The position numbers and the translations under genes were made by a program. Below the pieces are notes generated by a model. That model ran no database searches and was not told the DNA's origin. It saw only the letters and a program-made list of their open reading frames with translations. From the NCBI RefSeq assembly GCF_023100945.1, contig NZ_CP064689.1, forward strand, positions 6,678,001 through 6,742,000: 64,000 nucleotides of DNA. Direction: 5' to 3'. Positions 8,175 to 17,280 of the stretch are shown one piece after another (the stretch's first letter is position 1; every line of letters begins with the position of its first letter). The DNA is from Bradyrhizobium sp. 200 (GTDB taxonomy: Bacteria > Pseudomonadota > Alphaproteobacteria > Rhizobiales > Xanthobacteraceae).

Positions 8175-11100
8175 ATGCCTACGGAAAATCGATCAAGCAA
8201 AAATCAGCTTGTGGAACAACAACCGATCGACGCGATCACCGCGATCGATCGCCTTGCTAGATCAGATCCGGAAAGGGTTGCGCTGAGGTACGGCGCAGAC
8301 GAACTCACCTACAAAGCGCTGCGATTAAGATCGGATGCCCTCGCAAGGACGTTACGAGAGCGGGGCGCTAACGGCATGGTCGTTGGCTATTGGGGTGAGC
8401 GGGACCTCGACTGGGCGACGGCGGTAGTTGCAATTTTGAGGGCTGGAGCAACGTACCTGCCGCTCGATCCATCGTTACCGGCTTCGCGTACATCATTCAT
8501 GATCGAGCAGAGTCGCTGCGCTCTGATTATTGGCCCAGACCAGCTGGATTTGTTCAGCAAATTGCAGGCGAGCAGCAAAGGCACGACGCAATTCATAGCG
8601 ATAGAGGCGGCGCTGCGCGAGGGCCAGACTTCGCCTGTTGTACCACCATCGTACGAGGATGGACTCGCCTACATTCTGTTTACGTCGGGTTCGACGGGCA
8701 AGCCTAAAGGCGCAATGATCGAGCGCGCAGCCCTAAACAATCATTTGGTGGCAAAGATTGATGCCCTAACCCTCACTCGGACGGATTGCATCGCGCAGAC
8801 GGCATCGCACTGCTTTGACATCTCGCTGTGGCAGCTTCTGGCAGGGCTTTGCGTCGGAGGCTGTATCGCGATCATTGATGATGCGACACTGAAATCGCCA
8901 GTATCCCTTCTCAAAGCGATTCAAGGATACGGCGTGACGGTTGTTCAATTCGTTCCGTCGATGCTTGCAATATTTGTTGAATATCTGCAGTCGCTTGCGG
9001 CGGCTGAGCGAGCTCTGGACAGTTTGCGGATTATTTCAACGGTCGGAGAACCTCTAACACCCGGACTGGCGCGTGCGTGGCTGGCCTTATATCCCCGGGT
9101 CCCCATTCTTAACCACTACGGGCCGACCGAGTGCGCGGACGGCGTTACGCATCATCTGGTTTCCGTAGCGCCTGCGCTGGCTGACTCTTATGTGCCGATC
9201 GGCAAACAGATTTCTAACCTTGTGGTTTATGTCGCCGACGGACCGAGGCTGTGCAACACGGGAGAGGTCGGCGAAATCTGTGTTAGCGGCGTTGGTGTCG
9301 CCGCTGGTTATGTCAATGATGATGTTCGCACCAAGGATGCCTTTGGGCCAAACCCGTTCTCAAACAACCCGTTGTTCCAGCGCCTATACAGGACAGGTGA
9401 TCTCGGGCGCGTTCGTTCCGATGGCCTTTTGGAATGTCTTGGTCGACGGGACTGTCAGGTCAAAATCCGCGGGCACAGAATTGAGCTGGGAGAAATCGAG
9501 GCCCGCCTCGCCGCTCATCATTCGGTACGTGGCGCCGTCGCGGTCGCCTCCCTCTGCGCAGGCGTAAAGCTTATGGCGAGAGATATAACCAGGGCCGAGG
9601 GGGAAACGGGATCAAGACGACTCATCGCGTATGTGTCAGCTCCGGCTGAAGTGACGGAAGGCGAGCTTCAGACCTTTCTTGCCGAAGCGCTTCCCACCTA
9701 CATGCTCCCAGAGAGGATCATCCACCTCGCCAGTATTCCACTGACCAGAAACGGAAAGGTCGATTTTGGAGCATTGCCGGACCCGGCCAGTGTTCGCCCT
9801 CTATTGCCGACACCATTCGAGGAGCCGAAAACAGAGCTCGAAGCCCAGCTGCGTCAAATTTGGTCCCGCGTTCTGCGTATTGAGAACATTGGCGTGAGGG
9901 ACCAGTTCATAAGCCTCGGCGGAGACTCGCTCCGGGCAATGCTCATATTGGGCCAGTTGCAGACCCAGCTCGGAGTGAGAACGGATTTCAGGCTGGTCCT
10001 GAATGGAACGATCCAGTCTCTTGCGGCTTCGATCTCGGCCCGAGTCGAATCCAAACCGTGCACAGCACCGACGCACGGAAAACTTATGCGGTCGCCTCTG
10101 ACGCGAGTACAGGAGCACCTTTGGTTTCTCTCGCAGCTCGATCCGTCTGCAAAGAACTACATCATTCAAGGCGGCCTGCGAATAAAAGGAATCATTGATC
10201 TGACCGCGTTCAATCGCGCCTGGACCGATGTCGTTCATTCTCATCAGGCACTTTCGGCGCGCTTTATCGACGAGGACGGTCCGGTTCAGCTTTTTGATGC
10301 TCCGCAATGCGTAAGTCTTGAATTGGCTGATGCATCTCTTTTCACGGCGCAGGAAGCTGAGGAGCTGATCGCAGAGTTACGGCGAACAGAGCTGAACGGC
10401 AGCTTTGATCTCAGCCAAGGCCATCTGTTTCGCGCGCGCATGATCCGTTTTGACCCTGACAACCATCTCATACTGATCACCGCTCACGAAATTATCATCG
10501 ATGCCTGGTCGATCTCTGTTCTACTCAGGGACCTTCGACAAAGGTACGAAGATGCCGCGGCGTTCTTGCCAGAGAACCGCGCCTCACTCTCGACCTACGT
10601 GGTCTGGGAAACACAACACCTTACTGCAGAGGCGTTGGCCAACCAACGTAGCTATTGGCGTCGTCAAATTGGTGATGATCCGCCGGTGCTTTCGCTTGGA
10701 ACGGGACGAGCGCGGCCACAGACAAATTCCTACCGCGGCGCCTCGCATGCAGTGCTGCTTGGCAGCGAGCTCTCCAATCAGGTACGTGAGTTTGCGCGCC
10801 GACATCGGTGCACGACGTCGACAACACTCCTCGCCTGCTTCAAGCTGCTGCTGCGCACGTATAGCGGTCAGGACGATATTATAGTTGGCATACCGCACGT
10901 CGTACGGGATCAACCTGGCAGCGCCGAAATCGTTGGCTTTTTCCTGAACATGCTGCCAATCCGCACCGCGATCGATGTCGGCGAGTCCTTTGCGGTTCAT
11001 GCCTTGCGCATCCAAGGCCTCGTCAGCGATGCCATCGCAAATTCGGCGTATCCGTTCGGCTGGATGGTAAGGGATACCCGGCTATATCGCGAAGCGGGAC

Positions 11101-14100
11101 AATCACCGATCTTCCAGGTCATGTTCAACATGTACTCCGAGGCCCCGGAGCCACTTGGCCAGCATGAGTTGGATCTCACATTCCGCGAATATGAGACCGG
11201 CTATGTAAAATTCGATCTGACCTTGTATGCACAAGATCAGGGCGATGAAATTGCCCTCCAGCTCGCGTATGCGGAGGACATATTTTCCAGCGATCTGATT
11301 GTCCGCATGGCCGACAATTTGCGCTGTCTAATTGCAGCCTGCGTTGAGAAGCCGCTTGCGCCCATTAAAGATCTGAGCTGCTTCAGCGCGTCAGACGTCA
11401 CTATTCTGGACTCGCTGAATAGCTCGGCGCAGCCATATGAGACTGAATGTCCGCTTATCGAGGCCTTAGAGCAAATCAGCGTCTCAAATCGCAGCCAGGT
11501 GGCATATTTTGGTGATTTCGGTGAGATCACATTCGGACAGCTGCGTGAGCGCGTAACAGCGATCAGGTCGGTACTGCGGGCTTCTAACGTGGGGGCTGGC
11601 GATATGGTCGCCATGCTGGTCGACCGGTCGCCTGACGTGGCCGCTGTTATTCTTGCGGCACGAGCCTTGCAGTCCATTGTTGTCCCTATATCGCCGGATT
11701 ATCCGCGTGATCGGATCGAACATATCTTGCGAGATAGTCAGGCAAAGCTTTTGGTTCATGCAAATACGTCGGATCTTGGTTTTGACGTGCCGTCGATTTG
11801 TCTATTGACCCTTGAAGGGTGCGGCGCGCCCGCGCACGATTTTGAGTGCAGCGACAGACCATCAGACCAGGGAATTGCGAGCCTCATATACACCTCGTCC
11901 TCAACCGGGAAGGCGAAGGGGGTTCTTATACCGGAATCGGCAATTCTCAATCGACTGAACTGGATGTGGCGACGCTTTCCCTTCGACCGTACCGACGTGA
12001 TGGTTGTCCAGAAGTCCGCATCACTTGTTGCGTCGGCATGGGAGTACTTTGGGGGGCTTCTGAGAGGTGTGCCCGCGCTGATCTTGACCCAAGAGCAGTT
12101 GCTGGATCCAGATCTGTTGTTGTGCACGTTGGCGAGATGTCGCGTGACACACTTATTTGCCTCGCCGCCGCTCCTATCCGGCCTCATTGCTTCCCAAGAA
12201 CGGCACCCGCGACCGACCGCCTTGCGGTTGGTCACAAGCAGCGCCGAACCGATGCCTTCCTCGCTCCCGGTTCGCTGGCGTGCATATTTCCCGGACGTGC
12301 CGTTGTGGAACTTCTATGGTGCTACGGAATGTGCATCCAATGCAGCAGTCTACGAAACATCGGATGCCCACGACGGCTCGTCGCTCGTCCCCATTGGGCG
12401 CCCAATCGACAACGTCAAACTCTACGTGCTCGATACGCAGTTGAAAAGAGTCCCTGTCGGTGCCGCCGGTGAACTCTGCATCGCGGGACGCTGCGTGAGC
12501 GCTGGGTACTGGCGGGATCAAGATCGGACCAACCGCTGTTTCGTGCCGAATCCGTATGATGACGGACAATACAGCGTTCTTTATCGTAGTGGCGATATCG
12601 CACGCATCTCAACCCGCGGCCTTGTCGAGATTTGCGGCCGATCGGACAACCAGGTCAAAGTACGGGGCTTTCGTATCGAGCTGGAGGAGATCGAAACGGC
12701 GCTTGAGTCTCATCCGGCAATTGCAAAAGCCGCGGTCGTCGCAGAAGGCGCTGATGACCATCGTCGCTTGGCTGCTAGCTTGGTTCCGGCTCGCGACGGT
12801 CTAAGCTCTGGAGATATCGTCACTCACCTGCGCCACACATTGCCGTCCTACATGATTCCCGCCGCCTTCCGTTTGGTTGATACTATCCCCCTAACGGGGA
12901 GCGGAAAGATAGATCGTGCTCGCCTGCCGTCTGTTCCTTACCGCCAGGTCGGCCCTGTTCCATCTGCTGAGCCCCGCACCAGGAAGGAGCGTATTCTTGC
13001 TGGAATCTGGCAAGATCTATTACGCGCCAAGTGGGTCGGAATCGATCAGAGCTTCTTTGATATCGGCGGAGACTCTCTTCTGAGCGTGCGCTGCGTCACG
13101 CTGGCGCGCAAAGCCGGACTGAATCTTACAGTCGACCAAATCTATCGAACCCCGACCATCAGGGAATTGGCGGCAGACGGAGCGGCGGTTACACTCCATA
13201 CCTTCCCTTTCGCAGATGCCTCATTGCCGGTTATCCCCGCAATCTCATCTTGGAACCGTCTCGTCGGCTTCGATGAGCATTTCAACATCGGCGATCTGTT
13301 CTTCTTGCCCGGCGGCGTCCTGAATATCCGAATCCTGGAGCGCGCACTTGCCCATGTCATGGATAGGCACGAAGGCCTCAGACTCCGTATTGCCCGAACA
13401 GACAATGGTCTACGTCTGACAATCGGATCTTCCGTGGCCGAACGCCTCGTGGAGGAGATGGATCTTGTCGGAATGCCCGGCCTACAGCAGCGTAAGGCAA
13501 TCGAGAGCGTCTCAGCAAGACGTCAACATATGTTTCGGTTTGACGGCCAGACGCCTCTTGTTAACGTCACCGTGTTCCGCACATCGGAAGGCGGCGATTA
13601 CTATTTGCTGGTCCTGATGCATCACTTTGTAGCGGACGGGATAGGCTATCGGCTGTTTTTGGAAGCATTGGATGCGGCGTACAACGCCCTTGCCTCAGGC
13701 CACACCATGAGTGGTCCTGAGAACATACAAATGCTCTCTCCATGGTTGAAGCGCCTTGAGCGCTACGCCAACTGCGAAGCGCCAGCCGAACTCAAATTCT
13801 GGGAGAGCATTGACTACCATCAGTTCAATTTTCACGTCAGCGACACTTCATCGGGCGGCGCGAGCTTTTCGAAAGTGACCGCAAGAGAGCTTCACTATGC
13901 GCACCTTGAAGGTCGCGTGGATGAAGCAAATTGCCGACCGCTTTGGGAAGATCAGGCCAAATACCATCTCGAGATTGACAAAGAAGCGACAGCTGATCTG
14001 CTCAATATTACAGCCAGATTGGCGCATTGTCAGGACTTTGATGTGTTTCTTGCCGCCATATCTGGCGCCTTTGGACGCGTTTTCGGCAACTATTCGCTCT

Positions 14101-14642
14101 GGATTGATAGCCTTACCTCAACCCGAGGTCGGCTGTTTGACGATCTCGATCCATCTCAGATCATCGGCCATATCAGCGAGCTCGTTCCGCTTCCCTTGAG
14201 TCTCACCGGAATGGAGCCCCGTCCCGATCGTGCTCGTTCAATATACAGCCAGCGCAATGCTCTGCCGCACAGGGGAATAGGCTTTCGGGCCATGAAGTTC
14301 CTAAACCGAGATCCAGCCGTGCGGAGCCGGATCGATCGCCTGCCCCTACCCAGAATTGGATTGAATTATCGAGCGGGCTTGCAGCGCCATTTTCCACGCC
14401 GTCTCCTAGCCAAGGAACCTTCTCCACTCTGGATCGGCGAAGATATGGATGAAGCGGCGGCGATTCACCTCTTCTGGTTCGATGTCGGATATCAAGCCGG
14501 GCATCTCCAGATCGAAACGAGGTATAATCCAACCGAGGTCGGTTATGAGGCGACCCGCAATCTTTGCACGGTGTTGCAACAGGAGCTGTTGCAGACGATC
14601 AGCGAATTCGGAAGAGCTCGGCACACTTTTATCCATGAATGA
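8175..14642 (+). CDS. Two-module non-ribosomal peptide synthetase (A-T-C-A-T-C)
   Basis: The 2155-residue protein has six domains. A1 (about 20-535): FTSGSTGKPKG, NHYGPTECADG, RTGDLGR, KIRGHRIELGEIE, LTRNGKVD. T1: SLGGDSLRAM (near 583). C1 (about 635-1070): RVQEHLWFLSQLDP, but the active-site motif is AHEIIIDAWS instead of HHxxxDGxS. A2 (about 1085-1585): YTSSSTGKAKG, NFYGATECASN, KVRGFRIELEEIE, LTGSGKID; A4 lacks the usual Asp. T2: DIGGDSLLSVRC (near 1635). Terminal C-like domain (about 1690-2155) with a normal HHFVADG. There is no thioesterase or reductase. Each A domain activates a building block as an AMP ester and loads it on the adjacent T domain, so the product is probably small. The stop overlaps the start of a MATE exporter. 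The start has a weak ribosome site. The substrates cannot be assigned reliably. Confidence 0.93.
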   Translation: MPTENRSSKNQLVEQQPIDAITAIDRLARSDPERVALRYGADELTYKALRLRSDALARTLRERGANGMVVGYWGERDLDWATAVVAILRAGATYLPLDPSLPASRTSFMIEQSRCALIIGPDQLDLFSKLQASSKGTTQFIAIEAALREGQTSPVVPPSYEDGLAYILFTSGSTGKPKGAMIERAALNNHLVAKIDALTLTRTDCIAQTASHCFDISLWQLLAGLCVGGCIAIIDDATLKSPVSLLKAIQGYGVTVVQFVPSMLAIFVEYLQSLAAAERALDSLRIISTVGEPLTPGLARAWLALYPRVPILNHYGPTECADGVTHHLVSVAPALADSYVPIGKQISNLVVYVADGPRLCNTGEVGEICVSGVGVAAGYVNDDVRTKDAFGPNPFSNNPLFQRLYRTGDLGRVRSDGLLECLGRRDCQVKIRGHRIELGEIEARLAAHHSVRGAVAVASLCAGVKLMARDITRAEGETGSRRLIAYVSAPAEVTEGELQTFLAEALPTYMLPERIIHLASIPLTRNGKVDFGALPDPASVRPLLPTPFEEPKTELEAQLRQIWSRVLRIENIGVRDQFISLGGDSLRAMLILGQLQTQLGVRTDFRLVLNGTIQSLAASISARVESKPCTAPTHGKLMRSPLTRVQEHLWFLSQLDPSAKNYIIQGGLRIKGIIDLTAFNRAWTDVVHSHQALSARFIDEDGPVQLFDAPQCVSLELADASLFTAQEAEELIAELRRTELNGSFDLSQGHLFRARMIRFDPDNHLILITAHEIIIDAWSISVLLRDLRQRYEDAAAFLPENRASLSTYVVWETQHLTAEALANQRSYWRRQIGDDPPVLSLGTGRARPQTNSYRGASHAVLLGSELSNQVREFARRHRCTTSTTLLACFKLLLRTYSGQDDIIVGIPHVVRDQPGSAEIVGFFLNMLPIRTAIDVGESFAVHALRIQGLVSDAIANSAYPFGWMVRDTRLYREAGQSPIFQVMFNMYSEAPEPLGQHELDLTFREYETGYVKFDLTLYAQDQGDEIALQLAYAEDIFSSDLIVRMADNLRCLIAACVEKPLAPIKDLSCFSASDVTILDSLNSSAQPYETECPLIEALEQISVSNRSQVAYFGDFGEITFGQLRERVTAIRSVLRASNVGAGDMVAMLVDRSPDVAAVILAARALQSIVVPISPDYPRDRIEHILRDSQAKLLVHANTSDLGFDVPSICLLTLEGCGAPAHDFECSDRPSDQGIASLIYTSSSTGKAKGVLIPESAILNRLNWMWRRFPFDRTDVMVVQKSASLVASAWEYFGGLLRGVPALILTQEQLLDPDLLLCTLARCRVTHLFASPPLLSGLIASQERHPRPTALRLVTSSAEPMPSSLPVRWRAYFPDVPLWNFYGATECASNAAVYETSDAHDGSSLVPIGRPIDNVKLYVLDTQLKRVPVGAAGELCIAGRCVSAGYWRDQDRTNRCFVPNPYDDGQYSVLYRSGDIARISTRGLVEICGRSDNQVKVRGFRIELEEIETALESHPAIAKAAVVAEGADDHRRLAASLVPARDGLSSGDIVTHLRHTLPSYMIPAAFRLVDTIPLTGSGKIDRARLPSVPYRQVGPVPSAEPRTRKERILAGIWQDLLRAKWVGIDQSFFDIGGDSLLSVRCVTLARKAGLNLTVDQIYRTPTIRELAADGAAVTLHTFPFADASLPVIPAISSWNRLVGFDEHFNIGDLFFLPGGVLNIRILERALAHVMDRHEGLRLRIARTDNGLRLTIGSSVAERLVEEMDLVGMPGLQQRKAIESVSARRQHMFRFDGQTPLVNVTVFRTSEGGDYYLLVLMHHFVADGIGYRLFLEALDAAYNALASGHTMSGPENIQMLSPWLKRLERYANCEAPAELKFWESIDYHQFNFHVSDTSSGGASFSKVTARELHYAHLEGRVDEANCRPLWEDQAKYHLEIDKEATADLLNITARLAHCQDFDVFLAAISGAFGRVFGNYSLWIDSLTSTRGRLFDDLDPSQIIGHISELVPLPLSLTGMEPRPDRARSIYSQRNALPHRGIGFRAMKFLNRDPAVRSRIDRLPLPRIGLNYRAGLQRHFPRRLLAKEPSPLWIGEDMDEAAAIHLFWFDVGYQAGHLQIETRYNPTEVGYEATRNLCTVLQQELLQTISEFGRARHTFIHE

Positions 14643-16056
14643 GCCGGATGCGGAATTCGCCGTGGAGAGCGATAGCGATGTCTTGCCAAATAAAAGGCAG
14701 CACATCGATCTCTCGGACTCCAATCTCGTGAGCCTTATCCTGCGGCTCGCCATTCCATCTGTTGTTGGCTTATCGATCAACGCGTTACAGGAGGTCGTCA
14801 ACGCAATCTTTGTTGGCGCACTTGGCGCGCAGGCGATCGCAGCTGTCAGCATGACCTTTCCGATCGTGGTCCTGCTCGCGGCAGTCGGACAGGGGATCGG
14901 TGTTGGAACAGCGTCCTTCATATCTCGTCATCTTGGCGCCGGTGAGTACCTGGAGGCGAGTCGAGGCGCGAGTACTGCACTCGCGCTAGCCGCTCCGATC
15001 GGTATCTTCTTTACCGTCGCTCTTCTTCTAAATCTGCGAGGGATCTTCGTAACGCTCGGGGCCACTCCAACCATCATGCCCGTGGCGCTCGACTACGCAG
15101 CGACGCTTTTGTTCGGGTACACCCTGATGCTTCTAAACATCGTCAACGGCTTTATCGTAAGAGCCGAAGGCAATACACGATTCAGCATGTGGACGATGAT
15201 TACGGCCTTCATGCTCAATGCTGCGCTTGATCCCGTCTTCATATTCTTACTGGACCTCGGTGTGCGTGGCGCAGCCCTCGCAACGCTGGTATCTCAGATC
15301 GCTGGTATTAGCCTTTATATCGCGTATTTTATGAAGCTTCGCGGAATAGTCCTCATTAGGATATCTCACATCTCGTTGCGAGCAGATCGCATCAGACAGC
15401 TCGCTTTCATTGGGGCGCCGGCGACCATGACCAGTATTCTAGCTGCTATTGCCGCTATGCTTTTGTACGGGGCTGCTGCGCCGTTCGGCGACGATTCCAT
15501 CGCGGCGGTGGGAATAGCTGTACGAATCTTGACGATCGGCGCACTGCCTATCACCGGCTTCTGTATAGGGTCTCAAGCTATCCTGGGATTCGGTTGGGGC
15601 GCGCGCGACTTTGCTCGTGTACTGAAAGCTGCGAAGTTCATACTCTGTATGACTATCGCTCTTTCCGTTGCGTATTCTGCGGCCGTTGTGAGTTTTGCCC
15701 GGCCCTTGGTCAGCCTGTTCAGCGATAGCGAAAAGGTCACGGAAACAGCCGTCTCGGCCTGCGTGGTCTTCCATCTCTTTTTTGGACTTTTCGGTATTCA
15801 GAGTTTCGTGACGACAATGCTTCAGTCGTTCGGGAGAGCACGCCTCAGTGCGATTGTGTCCTTGGCGAGGCAGGGCTTTCTCTTCACACCGGCCGTACTG
15901 TTATTCCCGGTCATATGGGGCTTCAACGGACTGTTGGCCAGTCAAGCAATCGCTGAACTGGGCGCCGGAATGATCGCGCTGTTCGTCATCTTCCACCAGT
16001 TCGCTGAGCTCAAACGAGCGCTCCGGGATGCTCAGTTTCGAAGACGGTTCTGGTGA
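14635..16056 (+). CDS. MATE family efflux transporter
   Basis: The start chosen is ATG at 14635 (MNEPDAEFAVESD), which overlaps the NRPS stop by 8 bases and implies translational coupling. The open frame extends further upstream into the NRPS gene, but that reading is a shadow. The 473-residue protein has about 12 hydrophobic segments in two similar halves, with MATE-type features: LAIPSVVGLSINALQEVVNA, FVGALGAQAIAAVS, GQGIGVGTASFISRHLGAG, ALDPVFIF and GFCIGSQAILGFGWGA. MATE proteins export cationic or amphipathic small molecules using a sodium or proton gradient across the inner membrane. Its coupling to the synthetase suggests it exports, or gives self-protection from, the NRPS product. Confidence 0.92.
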   Translation: MNEPDAEFAVESDSDVLPNKRQHIDLSDSNLVSLILRLAIPSVVGLSINALQEVVNAIFVGALGAQAIAAVSMTFPIVVLLAAVGQGIGVGTASFISRHLGAGEYLEASRGASTALALAAPIGIFFTVALLLNLRGIFVTLGATPTIMPVALDYAATLLFGYTLMLLNIVNGFIVRAEGNTRFSMWTMITAFMLNAALDPVFIFLLDLGVRGAALATLVSQIAGISLYIAYFMKLRGIVLIRISHISLRADRIRQLAFIGAPATMTSILAAIAAMLLYGAAAPFGDDSIAAVGIAVRILTIGALPITGFCIGSQAILGFGWGARDFARVLKAAKFILCMTIALSVAYSAAVVSFARPLVSLFSDSEKVTETAVSACVVFHLFFGLFGIQSFVTTMLQSFGRARLSAIVSLARQGFLFTPAVLLFPVIWGFNGLLASQAIAELGAGMIALFVIFHQFAELKRALRDAQFRRRFW

Positions 16057-16537
16057 AGACCTCGTCAAAATGCTTCTTATCGAGCTCGCGGAGACGGGCA
16101 ATTTGGGCATAGTCGAAGACATTGCTGTGAAAGGCCCAGCTCGTCTGCAAGCCGTTGCAGCGGCGGCGGCACGTCGAGATGAGCGGCCGCGGCGTTTGAC
16201 CAGACGGTAGCGCCGCAAATTGGGGATTACAACGGCTTGCAACACCAAAAGTCTAGGATAGCCATCGGCGAAGGTCCCACCGGCCAGCCACATCGGCCCG
16301 GCCGGCTCCGCGAGCGGGATCAAGCTCGAGGATCGATTTCCATCAGTGACACCGAGCGTCGGATGCTGCACCAGCTTTCCCAAACGGGCAGCGAACCGCT
16401 CCTGCTCGGCGGCATGGTGGTGACATTGGTTGCGGAAGAAAGATGACCTTGTGCTCGCGTAGCACCCTTTTGATTGCAGCAATCGTCGGGTCCGGGCAAA
16501 TGCGTGCCGGTGGCGAAAACAGTGCATCAACGTTCAT
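16030..16537 (-). pseudogene. TauD/TfdA-type 2-oxoglutarate dioxygenase, N-terminal remnant
   Basis: The minus strand in several frames reads REHKVIF, EQERFAARLGKLVQHPTLG, VTDGNRS, FADGYPRLLVLQAVVIP, and lastly WAFHSNVFDYAQIARLRE, KKHFDEVFTRTVFETEHP. This is the first two-thirds of a TauD/TfdA-family iron(II)/2-oxoglutarate dioxygenase. Members hydroxylate taurine, alkyl sulfates or, in biosynthetic clusters, amino acids. Frameshifts and loss of the C-terminal iron ligands make it dead. It lies tail-to-tail with the MATE gene. Whether it belonged to the NRPS cluster or arrived separately cannot be told. Confidence 0.65.
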
Positions 16538-17019
16538 TGATCAAAGGAATATCTCATACTGGCACACACAGCGCAGCCGCGTGTTTTGTCCTGCTGTATT
16601 GTCGCGGATATACAACAAGCGCAGGTCGCCAGATGCAATAAGACGTCTCGGGCATCGCCCTACGCACGCGACACCTGCGATCAGCGCATACATGTCAGGT
16701 CCCGGCTCCGGCAGTGAGCTTTCAGAAAGTTGTCCATTCGGACCTGACCGAGAAAGCTGACTGTCGTACTGTTTAGGTGGGGAGAGCCGAGTGGATACTT
16801 GCAAAGAATGCGCCTCTGACGCCGAAAAGGCCGAGAGGCAATGGTGCGGAGCGTGAGCGAAGACGGCTCTTGCCCTTGGTGCGGGCTCGATATGGCGCTA
16901 AAGGCCAGCGGACATCATCTGGCGTCGAAAGACAACACCGATTCACGAGCTCGAGCGGTACATGTGCTGCCGGCACTGCTCTGAAGTTGCAAGGCTCCTT
17001 TCAAGCGCAGCCATCTGGT
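16538..17019. other. Intergenic debris
   Basis: No gene recognised. A site at 16717-16736 reads, on the minus strand, like a degenerate tts box (about 14 of 19 consensus positions), but no effector gene follows it. Confidence 0.35.
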
Positions 17020-17240
17020 TGCACTGCGCCCAAACAAATCATCGATCGCCGATACCCGATCCGCGACGCCGAACGCGATCGCTGGCATTGTCCGCGGGGT
17101 TTCATTGACGGGGCAAAGATTGTAATGGGCCACGTACAGGCGCACGGCTGCGTTGCAGCGGTCCAGCTTTTGAGATGATGAGTCGCGCGAACCGGCTTCT
17201 TGCTCAGTGCGGAGCGCAAGGTGCTCCACATCATTGGTCG
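17020..17240 (-). pseudogene. Transposase C-terminal remnant (IS1-like)
   Basis: The minus-strand frame contains NDVEHLALRTEQEAGSRDSS, then AAVRLYVAHYNLCPVNETPR, TMPAIAFGVADRVSAIDDL. The HYNLCRVHETLRxTPAMxxGV pattern is the C-terminus of IS1-like transposases frequent in rhizobia. Only about 70 codons remain and the flanking frames are closed. It overlaps the promoter region of the MFS gene on the other strand. Confidence 0.5.
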
Positions 17241-17280
17241 GAATGTTCCAGGATTGCATTCGACACGGATCCAAGCATGC

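Noticed and set aside
9190..13405. Many frames inside the NRPS gene on both strands
   Set aside because: They overlap well-supported adenylation, thiolation and condensation domains and lack ribosome sites or motifs.
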